Origin: Hermetia illucens
Lineage: Eukaryota > Arthropoda > Insecta > Diptera > Stratiomyidae
Assembly: GCF_905115235.1 (NCBI RefSeq)
Contig: NC_051852.1
Span: 134,402,027 to 134,466,026, forward strand
Length of the DNA stretch: 64,000 bases
Direction of reading: 5' to 3'
Part shown: one piece after another, positions 10,261 to 20,434 of the stretch
Layout: every line of letters starts with the position of its first letter
How positions within the stretch are numbered: position 1 is the first letter of the stretch
Notes under the pieces: generated by a model
Told to the model about the DNA's origin: nothing
Databases searched by the model: none
Seen by the model: the letters and a program-made list of their open reading frames with translations, nothing else
Position numbers and translations under genes: made by a program

Positions 10261-11283
10261 TCCTCGATTCTCACAAATTCGTTCGTAAGCGTCCATTATT
10301 GATGGCTAGCAACAAAATACTAAGCATCGTGGCGTCTTCAAACTTGAAACATATGCTTTGCAGATTGTGCACTTTCTAATAGTGATATTTTTTAAGCATC
10401 TAGCGCCATTTCTAGGTCAATCTGGGTAATTATTGGACAACCTTAGTATTGTTGCAGATGCAACAGATAGAATAAACCTGAAGCACACTCTGGAGACAAC
10501 GGATTATTTTGGGGCGGTGTAGAGAATTCCCCCACTTCACCTGAACTTTATCGAGAGGGCCTCCAACGCCTCAACCGTGAGATAAAATCTCGGAGGAATT
10601 TGAAGTCTAAAGCGGAGCGCGCCAGGATTTCTTTTTCTCGCCGATATTATTATATTTCTTCTTTATTGGTGGTGTCCTTTCTGCCACCTTGGTAACTTTG
10701 TTCGAAATCTGGAAACACAACTATCTCAGCACCAACATTCAGTTAGTCACCATTGGTGCGGACCAATGTTCTTTTAGTACTGATAAGCAGAAGTAGCACA
10801 TGTAAAGTGCTGCAATTGTTTCTCCAAAGATCCAAGTTTCCTTCAACTCGAATTCATCAGAAGGAGGAAGTGACAGCGGTTAAGCAAGTATTGAAAAAAA
10901 CGACAATTCCATCGCCGACTATAGTATATATGGAATCCACTATCCCAAGATGGTCATGGAATAGGCACTACATAACACAGAACAGTGAGGAGAGTGCAAT
11001 CTTACAGAAAGTCTTGTGGGAGCTGAAGTACATTGTTAACAACGCTATGCCCCAGATAGGATTTTATGGCAACGAGAAATATTAAGAATGATATCTAATG
11101 GCAAATGGACGTTGGACTTAAAATGTGGACAGAAGAAAGGATTTAAATTGCTGGTTTAGCTTTACCTTAGAGAGCGAAGGGAATTTAGTCCAGTGTCCTT
11201 TGTTAAACATATTACCCAACGAAGATTTCATATTATTCAAGTGAAGAGGAATAAATTGTGACAATCTGGTTTTAAAAAATATA
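10261..11283. other. unassigned stretch downstream of WDR43
   Basis: The first part (to about 10500) may be the decayed tail of the RNase H-bearing LINE. The remainder has no recognised element. A plus-strand open frame of about 110 codons at 10753-11085 matches nothing I know and has no intron signals that would support a gene. The block AATCCACTATCCCA near 10935 recurs near 7958. Confidence 0.35.
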
Positions 11284-11289
11284 TTTATT
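11284..11289 (-). terminator. polyadenylation signal of WDR43 (AATAAA on the minus strand)
   Basis: TTTATT on the plus strand reads AATAAA on the minus strand, 23 bp beyond the WDR43 stop codon. It is the nearest canonical signal; the 3' UTR would then be very short. Confidence 0.6.
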
Positions 11290-11311
11290 TCACTATTTTC
11301 TATAAAAAAAA

Positions 11312-14300
11312 CTAATTAACATCCATTTCTTCTTCAGAATCATCTTCAGCCCATTGCTCATCTGAACTGCTTTGCTCATCTTCGATTTCAGAGTTGGCTG
11401 AATCTGGAAAAACAAAAGAAATGTGGAATTAGTCCAACTTCATTTCCATTGTTGAACAATATCATCGCTTAATAGATCGAATCAACAATAACATACCTTC
11501 ATCTTTGTAAATTAATACATTTTCATTGTCGATAGCGTCTTCCTCTGTATTCCTCTGAATTTGATTTATAAGCAAATCAAGACGTCCGGACAATCTGTAA
11601 TTCAAGTTGAGGTTTACCATGATAGATTCTCTACTGTGAAACATATTTATGGGAAGCACATGATAAATTCAACTTACTTCGATATCTCCTGTAAGCAATT
11701 CATTCTATGCTCAATTATTCCCAAACATGGTCCGAATTTCGTTAATAAATCATCTGCTCCAAGTGCCATTAACTGACTTGCATGTATTCTTACTAAAAAT
11801 TTCAACCAATTTGCAGCACATTGAACACTGGAATATATAAAAGCACGCGCATTACAAAAAGCACGATTCCAATATTAAACTTACTTACTTTGATCTTTTA
11901 CTTTGCATCAATTGTGTCAATTCATCTACAAGGACTGCAACATATTGAATAGGTAACTTTTGAAGTGTCGGTTGAATTACTTTAGGGTCACTCGTAGATA
12001 GTACGATCTTCAGAAGACTGGTTTAAAAGAAAAACGATTGTACAGTTTCTTGACAATTTATGTGGTTTTTCAAATCTTACTTTGCATCTTTGCTATGCAA
12101 TGCCTGAATGAGTAAATGAACTTTACTCTTTGCTGTCGGTGTATCTCCGTTTGCTAAATTCAAGTTTTGTAATCGAGTTTCCATAGGGATTTGTACAGGT
12201 TTCTTCTGTTTCCGATTGATTGTTGCTGATTTATATTCAACGTCATTTGTGTTGACGGTGGGCGTAACAAGTTTCAGAGAATTTTCGAGCTCTTTTTTAT
12301 GATGCTTCGATGATAGTGATTTTGGATCTGTTCGTATGAGAACTTGTACTTTTTCTGCGGAGTTGGGCTCCTAAATAGTTTGAAAAACAACAACTATCAG
12401 TTTTGTGTACTTATTTCCTTTGCGAAATATCGCAAAACAAAAGACTTCATGAAATTTTAAATGTACAAAATTGATAATGGATACTGGGATAGGCTTACCA
12501 CATACTCAAAGCGTAGAAACTGTTTATCTCCATAGCCTAGTAGAATTTTGTTGCCCTTTGCAGTCTGATCAATGAACGCCGCAATCGCGTGAATAGGGGC
12601 AATGTGCTCAGTCCCATCAGAAGCTATTTGTATGGTGACTTTAGGCTTGATTGGTTTGTCTGGCTTCAAACTGAAATTAAAGTTGGAATATAAGATGTTA
12701 TTATTGTAGTTCGATATTAAAACTAAAGGAGTTTACCGATCTAATGCATTCACATAGAAATGCACCACCCCACTCCTTGTCACCGCCGCTAGCTGTAAAT
12801 TGCCGTCGGTATCAACTTTGCAACTGATACAATAAGCAATATTTTCCATTAGGAATGTACACGATGGGCTTTTGTTTTTGCTACGAGCAGTAACCGTCCA
12901 TAAGCACAATATCCGTTCCATCTTTGATGTAGACAAAACATAATCCTTATCATCATACGTGAAGTGCTTCAAGAATGTCACATCTGAAGTGTGGCCTGTG
13001 AAGACCTGACGAAGTTCATGTGTTCCAGCTGTATAAAGCTTCAGTTGTCTTCCACCGACAACAACCGAATGTGATTCGGGAAATGCCGCGATACTATAAA
13101 GTTTTTCATTACCAACGGACCAGCCGTCGATTTGTCTTTCTTCGGACACATCCCAAACCAATATTTGTCCGTCTTCTCCACATGTATATAGATGATTTGC
13201 ATTGTCGTAAGCGATGTTAGTGCATCGAGCAGTATGACCTTCTCCTTTTAAGTTGCGTTCAAGCTATGAAAGACTGACTTTGATTGTTTCCTGTAGAATG
13301 AATGTTGAAGTAATTTACCTTGCTTGAAGCGAACGAATATATGACGACACCCCCTTTACTGGTACCCATGGCAAGGTATAGGGTATTGCCACCAGCTTCG
13401 CCACTAGAAAATCTGCCACCTTCCTTTGTTTTAGCCTGAAAATTAATAATGGGTTAACTATGGTAAAACATAAAATAAATAATCATGATAGTACGTTATA
13501 TTTTGGCATCATCGCATCTGAAATAGGTTATTGGTACAATATTTTTATGCATTTCCTATGGACAGAGAAAAAAATTGAAGTTCTAAGCAATTAAAAGCGT
13601 TGCGTTTAATTGGTAATGGAGTGATTGGTTGACTAAATCGTTTCTGGGTTGTTGAATTAACAATAATCATCAACAGTGAAATTTTCAGTTTCGCAAGGTC
13701 TAAATCCATTGTCTTCAAACACGTTATCTCTGTTTCTCGTAAAAAAATGAGCCGTTACCATTTTATCTTCATAGAAATGAGCCAAGAATTTTGTCACTTC
13801 ACAAAACATACGAAACTTTGTTTTTTCCAACAATTCAGTGGCTTCCATCATCACACTACTGAGTCCCATCGCCAAAAAGTATCAAAAGGTGCCCCGCGAA
13901 AGCCAAGACTCCATTGTCAGTCGATAAAATTCTTAAAACAATTTTTTCGACCAGCGTAGTAATTTGCAAAGGATATCTTCCATGAACGTTACACAATAAA
14001 TGTAGCGGCGTATTACTGCAAGTTTTTTCTCCAAGACGATACTTACCTTTCTGAAAGTCAATTTTGTACAAACTAAGAAGAAGTTAAGCATACCCCCTTA
14101 ACCTCCTGTTTATTGGATTTGCTTATTCCTCTATAATATGCAGCTTTTCGTGTCTCTTAAAGAAGTACCAAGAGTACAACATCTTCAAGATTAAGGAGCG
14201 GTGAACGTTTTCTTGCTTAATTAGATCCGGACCCAATCCTCTTTTATAAAGTTGGGATCAAAAATCTCCGGTTTCACTAGAAAAGTGTATCTCTAAAGCA

Positions 14301-17300
14301 GGAGATCATGTTGAAAAATGTTGTATAATTCATTACTGTATTCCACCGAATAACATTTTGTTTGAGATAAAGCCTTATTTCACTTATTCACTTATTATCA
14401 CTTTATGCAATGGACGCAGCGTTAAGACCTTCTTCTGGACCAAGAATAACTTGTGGATTACTTGAAAATGCAGGAAACATAATTTTCAAGATTTTACACT
14501 GAACGGAGTTGAATTTATTAATTGTGTACATGTGTTTCGAGCATCAGTTCTGCCCTTCTTCAGTACACTTTTAACTTATTGAACGCGTATTGAAGAAGGG
14601 CGCAATCTATGTCCCAAATAAGCATATGTATGGTAATTAATAAATTTAATCCAGTCCTAGGAAAAACAATTCAAGTGTTTTTATTCTTTGCAGGAAGCAG
14701 TTCTTAAAGTAATGCTTTGATACATCGCAATAAACATATTTAAGAGATTAGATATTTGTCTGCTATTTGTAGTCTAGCCTAAAATTGATCGACAAGTAGC
14801 TTCCTCTAAACTACAATTTTTAGTTTTCAAAGTAGATATATATTTCCGAAGCAACTTACCCCCAGATCGAGCAGGCGGCGCGAGATCTTGGGCTGCACAT
14901 CAATGAAGGCAAGACAAAAATGTGGAAACGTCAGCACCGAAGACGAATCAACCAACAACATCAAACCGCACTGGTCAAACAGGAAGAATAAGGATAAGAG
15001 AATACAACTTTGACACCGTTGACAATTTCTCCTATCTAGGGTCGAAAATCACAACCGATAATAGCTACGATGATGAAATCCGCGCACGGTTGTTATCAGC
15101 CAACAGAACCTATTTCAGCTTACAAAAACTGTTCCGCTCGAAACGTCTCACCATAGGGTCAAAGGTCTTACTGTACAAGATTATGATCTTGCCAGTCCTC
15201 ATGTATTCCTCGGAAACTTGGGTTCTTAGCAAGAAAAATTGCGAACTCTTGGCCGCGTTTGAGAGAAGAATCCTCTGAAGAATTTTTGGCCCCCAAAATG
15301 AGGATGGACGGTTCCGTAGTCTACACAATGACGAAATCTATGAGCGATACCATGACCGTCTGGTTGTCGATAAAATCCGGCTCAATAGGATGATCCCACC
15401 CGGAAAGTCTATAAGGGCAATATCTATGGTAGAAAAAGAAGACGAGGCAGACCCTGCCTAAGATGGAGCGATGGCGTAGGTCAGGACGCCAGACAGCTTT
15501 TAGGGATATCGAATTGGTGGACCTCGGCGCAAAACCGGGATGTCTGCAGTTCCTTATTAAGACAGGCCTAGACCGGATACCGGTTGTTGCGCCGTTGATG
15601 ATGATGATGAACTTACCCCTTTCAACAATATCAAGGTACTAAAAACAATTGCGATTATACGGTACTTTTATACTAATTCACTAATTACTTAAATTACTTT
15701 TAAAAAATTTAATTTTTAAACTATCAACCTAATTAACTGCTAGAGCGGACAAGGGGAACAACGTCGCCGTTATAGAAAAGGATAAGTATGACCAGGCTGT
15801 TTTTCGGAAACTGGAGAGTGGAAACTTCTTCGAATTACGGAACAACTCCCGAATCTATCAAAAGGGTCGATCGAGTGTTGAAGGAAGCTAGTGTGGTATT
15901 CTCGAACATTGAGCGACTACGAATGCTTAATCCTGCGCTTCCAAGAATCAGATGTCAACCGAAAATCCACAAGGAGGGGGACGAGATGGAAGAAATCATT
16001 GCGGACTCGAACTGACCGGCATATAACATCACAAAGTGGTTGATCAATGAGTGCCAGACCCTTGAGACGACGAATAGTAAGTATTCAGCTGCTAACTCCC
16101 ATGAACTAATACAGAAGCTGCAAAGCATTAAGAGGATGGGAGAGGACGAGGTGATAGTGTCGTTAGCTGTGAACGCATTGTTTCCCAACACGCCAGTGAA
16201 AAAATCAATTTTCGTACTCGAGAGATGGCTGAACCAGTTTGGATCTGGACCGGAATAGAGAAGAAAAGTTCGTATCTATCCAAACCTTGCCAGGATCTGC
16301 ATGAACGAAAACTATTTTACGTTTCGGGATAGATTCTACAAAACTACTTCGGGAGTAGCGATGGGGAACCCTCTCTCGCCGTTATTCACTGAAAGTTTCA
16401 TGTCATCAATCGAAGAAGAAATTGAATCGAGGGGAATAATGCCTAAACTATGGTTTAGATATGTAGACGACGTATTTTCGATTGTTAGAAGAGACGATAT
16501 AGACATGGTCCTCTACTCTATAAACAAGATTCATCATAAAATCGAGTTTACACTAGCAGTAGAAAAGGATGGAGCTCTACACTTCATCATCATCATTAAC
16601 GGCGCAACAACCTGTATCCGGTCTAGGCCTGCCTTAATAAGGAACTCCAGACATCTCGGCTTTGTGCCGAGGTCCACCAATTCGATATCCCTAAAAGCTG
16701 TTTGGCGTGCTGGCTTACGTCATCGCTCCATCTTAGGCAGCGTCTGCCTCGTCTTCTTTTTCTATCATAGATATTGCCCTTATAGACTTTCCGGGTTGGG
16801 TCATCCTCATCCATACGGATTAAGTGACCCGCCCACCATAACCTATTGAGCCGGATTTTATCCACAACCGGACGGTCATGATATCGCTCATAAATTTCGT
16901 CATTGTGTAGGCTACGGAATCGTCCATCCTCATGTAGGGGGCCAAACATTCTCCGGAGGATTCTTCTCTCGAACGCGGCCAAGTTCGCATTTTTTCCTTC
17001 CTAGATCTAAATATCGTCAACTCTAGCAGGAAGGTTAAGTTCGCGATATATCGTAAGCCTACAGTAACGCAGAGAACGATACCAGCAATTTCACATCATA
17101 TATTTTCCCAAAAAATGGCTGCCTATAATTGCATGATTCACCGACTGATTACATAGCCCTTCGGAATATTGTTTCAATAAGGAACGACAGCATATTATTG
17201 ACACCGCTATTAAGAATGGGTATAATCCTTAGACTATTGAGAAACTGATCGGATCAAGCAACACAATAGGCATGCCTATACAAAACTATTTTCGCAGCAG

Positions 17301-20300
17301 AAGGAGGCAACCACCAGACGGATAAGTATCCCGTATTCCTACCTCTTAACAACATCAGGGATTGGATAAAAAAGTTTCAACTAGAAGTCGTAGGTTCGAG
17401 TCGATGGTCCACCTTGCAGAATTTATGGGGAAGCGTCAAGGATCCTTTGGTAGCGGAGGAAAAAAGCGGAATCTAACGAATAACGTGCAGCGATGAATGG
17501 AAGTGGAAGGCAGTGTACGCTAAACTCGCGAATGAAAGAGCGGGTGGAGAACGGCCAGTGCAAAATGTGTGGTTCGACGTTAGAGACGTTGGACCATCTC
17601 ATTTCAGGCTGCACTGTTATGCTCCATCAAAACCTTGCATACAAGCATATGCTTATCACGGGAATGTCCGGGTTAGCGATATGGGCCGCAAGCAGTACTT
17701 GGTAAAAAATTTTAAATATTGGCTATGCGGTTTCGATTGCAGGGCAGAGGCGATCTCATCAGACGCTGCCTCAGCGCCTCTACCCTGCGGAGCAGCGGAG
17801 GAGCAGGTGGCAATCAAATGTGTGCAGCCCGCCATCAAGTAGATGGTGGGCTAAGGACAAGCTCAACCCAAAACAAAATTCATTTTTATTAGCTCTAACC
17901 AGTTGTAGGTTCAAACAAATGCGATTTCGGTCGTTGTAATTCACACCCTTGGCGGGTTTTGAATTGCATATAAACGATCCAATTGCCACCTGTTGCCGCT
18001 TTCGGTCACGCTGCTCCGCAGGGTAGAGGCGCTGAGGCAGCGTCTGATGAGATCGCCTCTGCCCTGCGATCGAAACCGCATAGCCAATATTTAAAAATTT
18101 TTAAAAGTAGTGGGCGCTCGCCCTCGAAAGATTAGTCCGCGCACTGAATAGCAGAAGTAAGTTGCTTCTCAAATATGTGCAGCCCGCCATCAAGTAGATG
18201 GTCGGCTAAGGACAAGCTCATCCCAAAACAAAATTCATTAGTACTTGGTAGTTCTGCTTACGGCATGTATTGGGGCCGGCAAGTTCTAACTGATGGCCAC
18301 ATTCCACCTAACAAGCCTGACGTGTTGTTAGTTGACAAGACAAATCGCTCCGCGTGTATTATTGTTGTTGCTATCCCCCCAAAATTGAACGGAAACATGT
18401 GGAGAAGAGAGTGAACTATGAGCGACTGGCTCGGGAAATAAAAGAAATTTGGCGTCTCGAGCGGGTAGTTGTAGTTCCCGTAATATTGTCAGCTACAGAT
18501 ATTGTACCTAAATCCCTCCCACCTTCTCTTGATGTCCTAGGACTCTCACATAGTCTGGTTCAAACTATGCAGAAATATACCATACGTGCTTGATGTTGCG
18601 TGGAGTTCTCGGCGGATTCTCCCATTAACCTACCACCGGTCACCAGCGCCCCTTTATCATTTAAGTAGGTAGGATTGTCCGAGCCTAAATGCTTGGCACT
18701 TAGTGCTAGTATAGGGTAAAATCTGGTATCTGCCGAGATTGTGACAACTCGGAAGAAAAAGAGTATGAATGTTCTATCCTCTAAAAAAGAGAAAAGGAAC
18801 CACGCAAACCGGGTTTGTTAAGAACTGCACGCTGCACAGTTTCTTATGGAGAACATTGTTGTCTATTCATTGACTTCTAGATGAAACAATCTAGTCTTTG
18901 GCCGTGTGCCTAGCGAACTCACCTGGGATGCATTGCTACCGAAATCTAGTACCAAAGGAACCCATCCGACGCGTTAAATTACTTTACTGCGATCCGAAGA
19001 GAAACAGTTCGAAGCATATCAGGTATATCAAAACCGCTTCGTCAATATTCACCAAAGAAATGCACCAACCTCAGAGTTGTTGGTGATCCCCATGAAGCAG
19101 GCAATATCCCTGTTAGTAACAGCAACCTGCCGAGAAATGAGTGTAACTACTGCAGCCCCGCTTTCGAAATCACGGCTTACTAATAGGAAGGAAGTCCGCA
19201 TACTCAGTCCAACTCTTCTTTGTTCTTGTTAAGGACACTGTCGCACAGGACATCCAGCGTTCAGCGCCCTACACACTGCTCTATCAGGTGATATTTTCCT
19301 TGAATTTCATAGCAAAGCTGACCTTGAACAACTTCTTTAAAAACGGAATTAACCCCTCATGTAACAAGACCTCAGATTGAGTCTGAATAAATCAGAATTT
19401 TCGACGACCGATCACTGTCAGTGTCAGTGACTAGCCCCAGACTGAGCGATTTGAATATCTTCGATTAATGCTATCAGCCGTTGGTGAGCTGCACTACGAA
19501 AGTGCTTCGCGCATCAGTGCAACTCGGATGGAATGGCGTTCTTTGGGATCGACGTATCAACGAATGTCTCAAATTCAATATCTAATGAAGCGCCGTTGTT
19601 CCTGTTCCCTAACTACTAAAGACAATGAACGGCGCCTCGCAAAAATGGGGATGAAGATGTTGGTTGGGAACAGTGATGAAATGAAGGCATCCTAAGATGT
19701 GAGAACATCGAAGACCATGGGAAGCGACCAAAACACCGATCGAAACAAAGATAGCTTGATACGCTAGATGGTGGTTTGAGACCCTCTCAAGTTCTTACCA
19801 AGTTAAAGGCTAAGGAAGAAGAAAGAACTTGAAAAGTACTTGACGTATTTGGCTTGCTCCTTTCGTACGTCAATGTAAATATCATATAAAACTGATTGTT
19901 GTTCGTTTTGGAAACGAAGCAACGTTTGCCAATTATGTTGAGTGTTTCCATAATATTCAACGCAAACGTTGCTTCTTTTTCAATATTGTTTCGAGCCTAA
20001 CGACCAGCAATCAGCAAGCAGATTATCAAAACAGTTTCGAATGGGCTACTGGGATTTTAAATTTAGCCTAAGATTTGAGATTTCACAAATTTTGAGTAAA
20101 ACTCGGATGTGAATTTCGAAACTGCCTACGATGCACCAATAGTTCGAAAGTGTTCTTTTTTGGTTCAATGTTGAGAATTACTAAACAAATATCTCATGAA
20201 TCTTATTATTTAACTGGACTTCATTATCAATATAATTACCTTTTTCCTCTTCTGTGACACAGTAACCCATGTCAAGCAAGTGCACGGAGCAGAAAGATGC

Positions 20301-20434
20301 AGGTTTGGGGTGTATTCCTGCTTCAGCTCGTTCGTTTCGGTGTCCCATATTTTTAGTACGCCCTGATCGTCGATTAACGCAAATAATTTATTATCCGGCG
20401 AAAATTCCGAAACATGATGAAAACTTATATCCAT
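11312..20434 (-). CDS. WDR43: WDR43 / UTP5 homologue, small-subunit processome protein, nine coding exons
   Basis: Exons on the minus strand: 20240-20434, 13319-13435, 12737-13263, 12499-12670, 12081-12370, 11889-12017, 11678-11827, 11497-11633, 11312-11403. All introns have GT-AG ends, the phases close, and the total is 1,809 bp (602 residues). The start ATG at 20434 gives MDISFHHVSEFSPDNKLFAL; two upstream codons in frame lack an ATG. Residues 1-280 form WD40-type blades (LKIWDTETNELKQEY, LYTCGEDGQILVWDV, LKLYTAGTHELRQVFTGHTS). The part from about residue 415 to 540 fits the Utp12 domain (LLIQALHSKDA, NVQCAANWLKFLVRIHASQL). The last 30 residues are acidic. WDR43 belongs to the UtpA/t-UTP complex, which binds nascent pre-rRNA and promotes 18S processing in the nucleolus. 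Intron 1 is 6.8 kb and transposon-rich, while the other introns are mostly 50-70 bp or a little longer. Confidence 0.95.
13657..14071 (-). pseudogene. possible broken protein-coding remnant inside WDR43 intron 1
   Basis: Two neighbouring minus-strand frames look coding. The upstream one (to 13856) contains TCSNTPLHLLCNVHGRYPLQ, which recalls the TPLHLA core of an ankyrin repeat. The next (from about 13870, ATG GGACTC) runs through MFCEVTKFLAHFYEDKMVTA to a stop near 13664. They overlap and differ in frame, as if one gene had a frameshift near 13860. The family is not recognised, and it could equally be transposon sequence. It is the same strand as WDR43 but does not fit that protein. Confidence 0.3.
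14508..14650. repeat. imperfect inverted repeat resembling Penelope-like terminal repeats
   Basis: A left arm beginning AATTTATTAATTGTGTACA and ending GCCCTTCTTCAGTA is mirrored by a right arm beginning TATTGAAGAAGGGCGC and ending TTAATAAATTT, with about 22 bp between. The GAAGAAGGGC plus CGAAACACATG pattern (minus strand, left arm) is like the ends of Penelope-like elements, one of which lies 1.1 kb to the right. It is read as two element ends head to head, or as a small foldback element. Confidence 0.55.
14863..15609 (+). mobile_element. LINE-A copy 1 (RTE-like LINE, 5' truncated, ATG-repeat tail)
   Basis: The plus strand encodes the last part of a reverse transcriptase polyprotein: YLGSKITTDNSYDDEIRARL, ILPVLMYSSETWVLS, LAAFERRIL, and, after frame changes, the GRPCLRWSDGV and ISNWWTSAQNRD blocks. 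It ends CCGGTTGTTGCGCCGTTGATGATGATGATG. A 10-bp direct repeat AACTTACCCC flanks it (14853-14862 and 15610-15619), a clean target-site duplication that fixes both ends. It lies in WDR43 intron 1. Confidence 0.9.
15738..17330 (+). mobile_element. Penelope-like element, reverse transcriptase part, interrupted by LINE-A
   Basis: The plus strand carries Penelope-type reverse transcriptase motifs: ADKGNNVAVIEKDKYDQ (about 15745), PRIRCQPKIHKEGD (about 15940), SGVAMGNPLSPLFTE (about 16345) and WFRYVDDVFSIV (about 16455; the YVDD box is intact). After the LINE-A insertion the frame resumes as FLDLNIVNSSRKVKFAIYRK and TQRTIPAISHH. The GIY-YIG domain expected at the C terminus was not found. It is a broken fossil copy with several breaks, and is older than the LINE-A insert. 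Confidence 0.87.
16586..16996 (-). mobile_element. LINE-A copy 2, inserted in the Penelope-like element
   Basis: The minus strand encodes the LINE-A C terminus (AAFERRILRRMFGPLHEDG, YERYHDRPVVDKIRLNRL, ISNWWTSAQSRDVW) and the plus strand begins with its reversed tail of TCA repeats and AACGGCGCAACAACC. The Penelope reading frame stops at CTACACTTC (ending 16585) and continues at CTTCCTAGATC (from 16997), giving a 4-bp repeat CTTC. A 5'-truncated copy of 0.4 kb. Confidence 0.9.
17470..18740 (+). mobile_element. LINE-E: C terminus of a non-LTR element with restriction-enzyme-like endonuclease
   Basis: The plus strand carries a CxxC...H...C finger (CKMCGSTLETLDHLISGC, about 17552-17605) and then, after an insert, ILTD-like QVLTDGHIPPNKPDVLLVDK (about 18270-18340), CIIVVAIP, and YERLAREIKEIWRLERVVVV with PVILSATDIVPKSL (about 18415-18510). 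This order (zinc knuckle, PD...DK core, IKxxWxLExV, ISATGxxPKSL) is that of R2/R4/CRE-type LINEs, whose endonuclease lies after the reverse transcriptase. The expected IDVAVP reads IVVAIP. The frame changes several times. The 3' limit is uncertain. Confidence 0.8.
17705..18239. mobile_element. retroposed composite insert with internal inverted repeats, 11-bp target duplication
   Basis: An 11-bp direct repeat AGTACTTGGTA (17694-17704 and 18240-18250) flanks a 535-bp insert inside LINE-E. Inside, 17706-17797 and 18011-18102 are inverted copies of about 92 bp with few differences. A 66-bp segment (17817-17882) recurs in the same orientation as the 3' end of the insert (18174-18239); it contains the self-complementary GCCCGCCATCAAGTAGATGG and ends AAAACAAAATTCATT. 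No protein is coded. The layout could come from template switching or twin priming during reverse transcription, or from two nested insertions. The family was not recognised. Confidence 0.8.
18741..19164. other. unassigned intron DNA between LINE-E and LINE-B
   Basis: No clear open frame or repeat end is visible. It may hold the decayed 5' portion of the LINE-B copy that becomes recognisable at about 19165. Confidence 0.3.
19165..19835 (+). mobile_element. LINE-B copy (RTE-like), decayed
   Basis: The plus strand matches, in shifting frames, the RTE-like family: FVLVKDTVAQDIQRSAPYTL (about 19218-19280), a DLEQLL block, then a YLRLMLSAVGELHYESASRI block (about 19450-19510), LGSTYQRM in place of LCDRRINERL, TTKDNERRLAKMGMKML (about 19613-19665), and a final RPKHRSKQR-DTL-like stretch. 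It is clearly more diverged than the copy at 22026-22715. It lies in WDR43 intron 1. Confidence 0.78.

Noticed and set aside
10753-11085. 110-codon plus-strand open frame as a gene.
   Set aside because: Composition is not protein-like, there is no known similarity, and it lies in repeat-rich DNA downstream of WDR43.
17380-17410. GTAGGTTCGAGTCG as a tRNA B box.
   Set aside because: No A box or stems nearby; it lies at the end of Penelope-like sequence.
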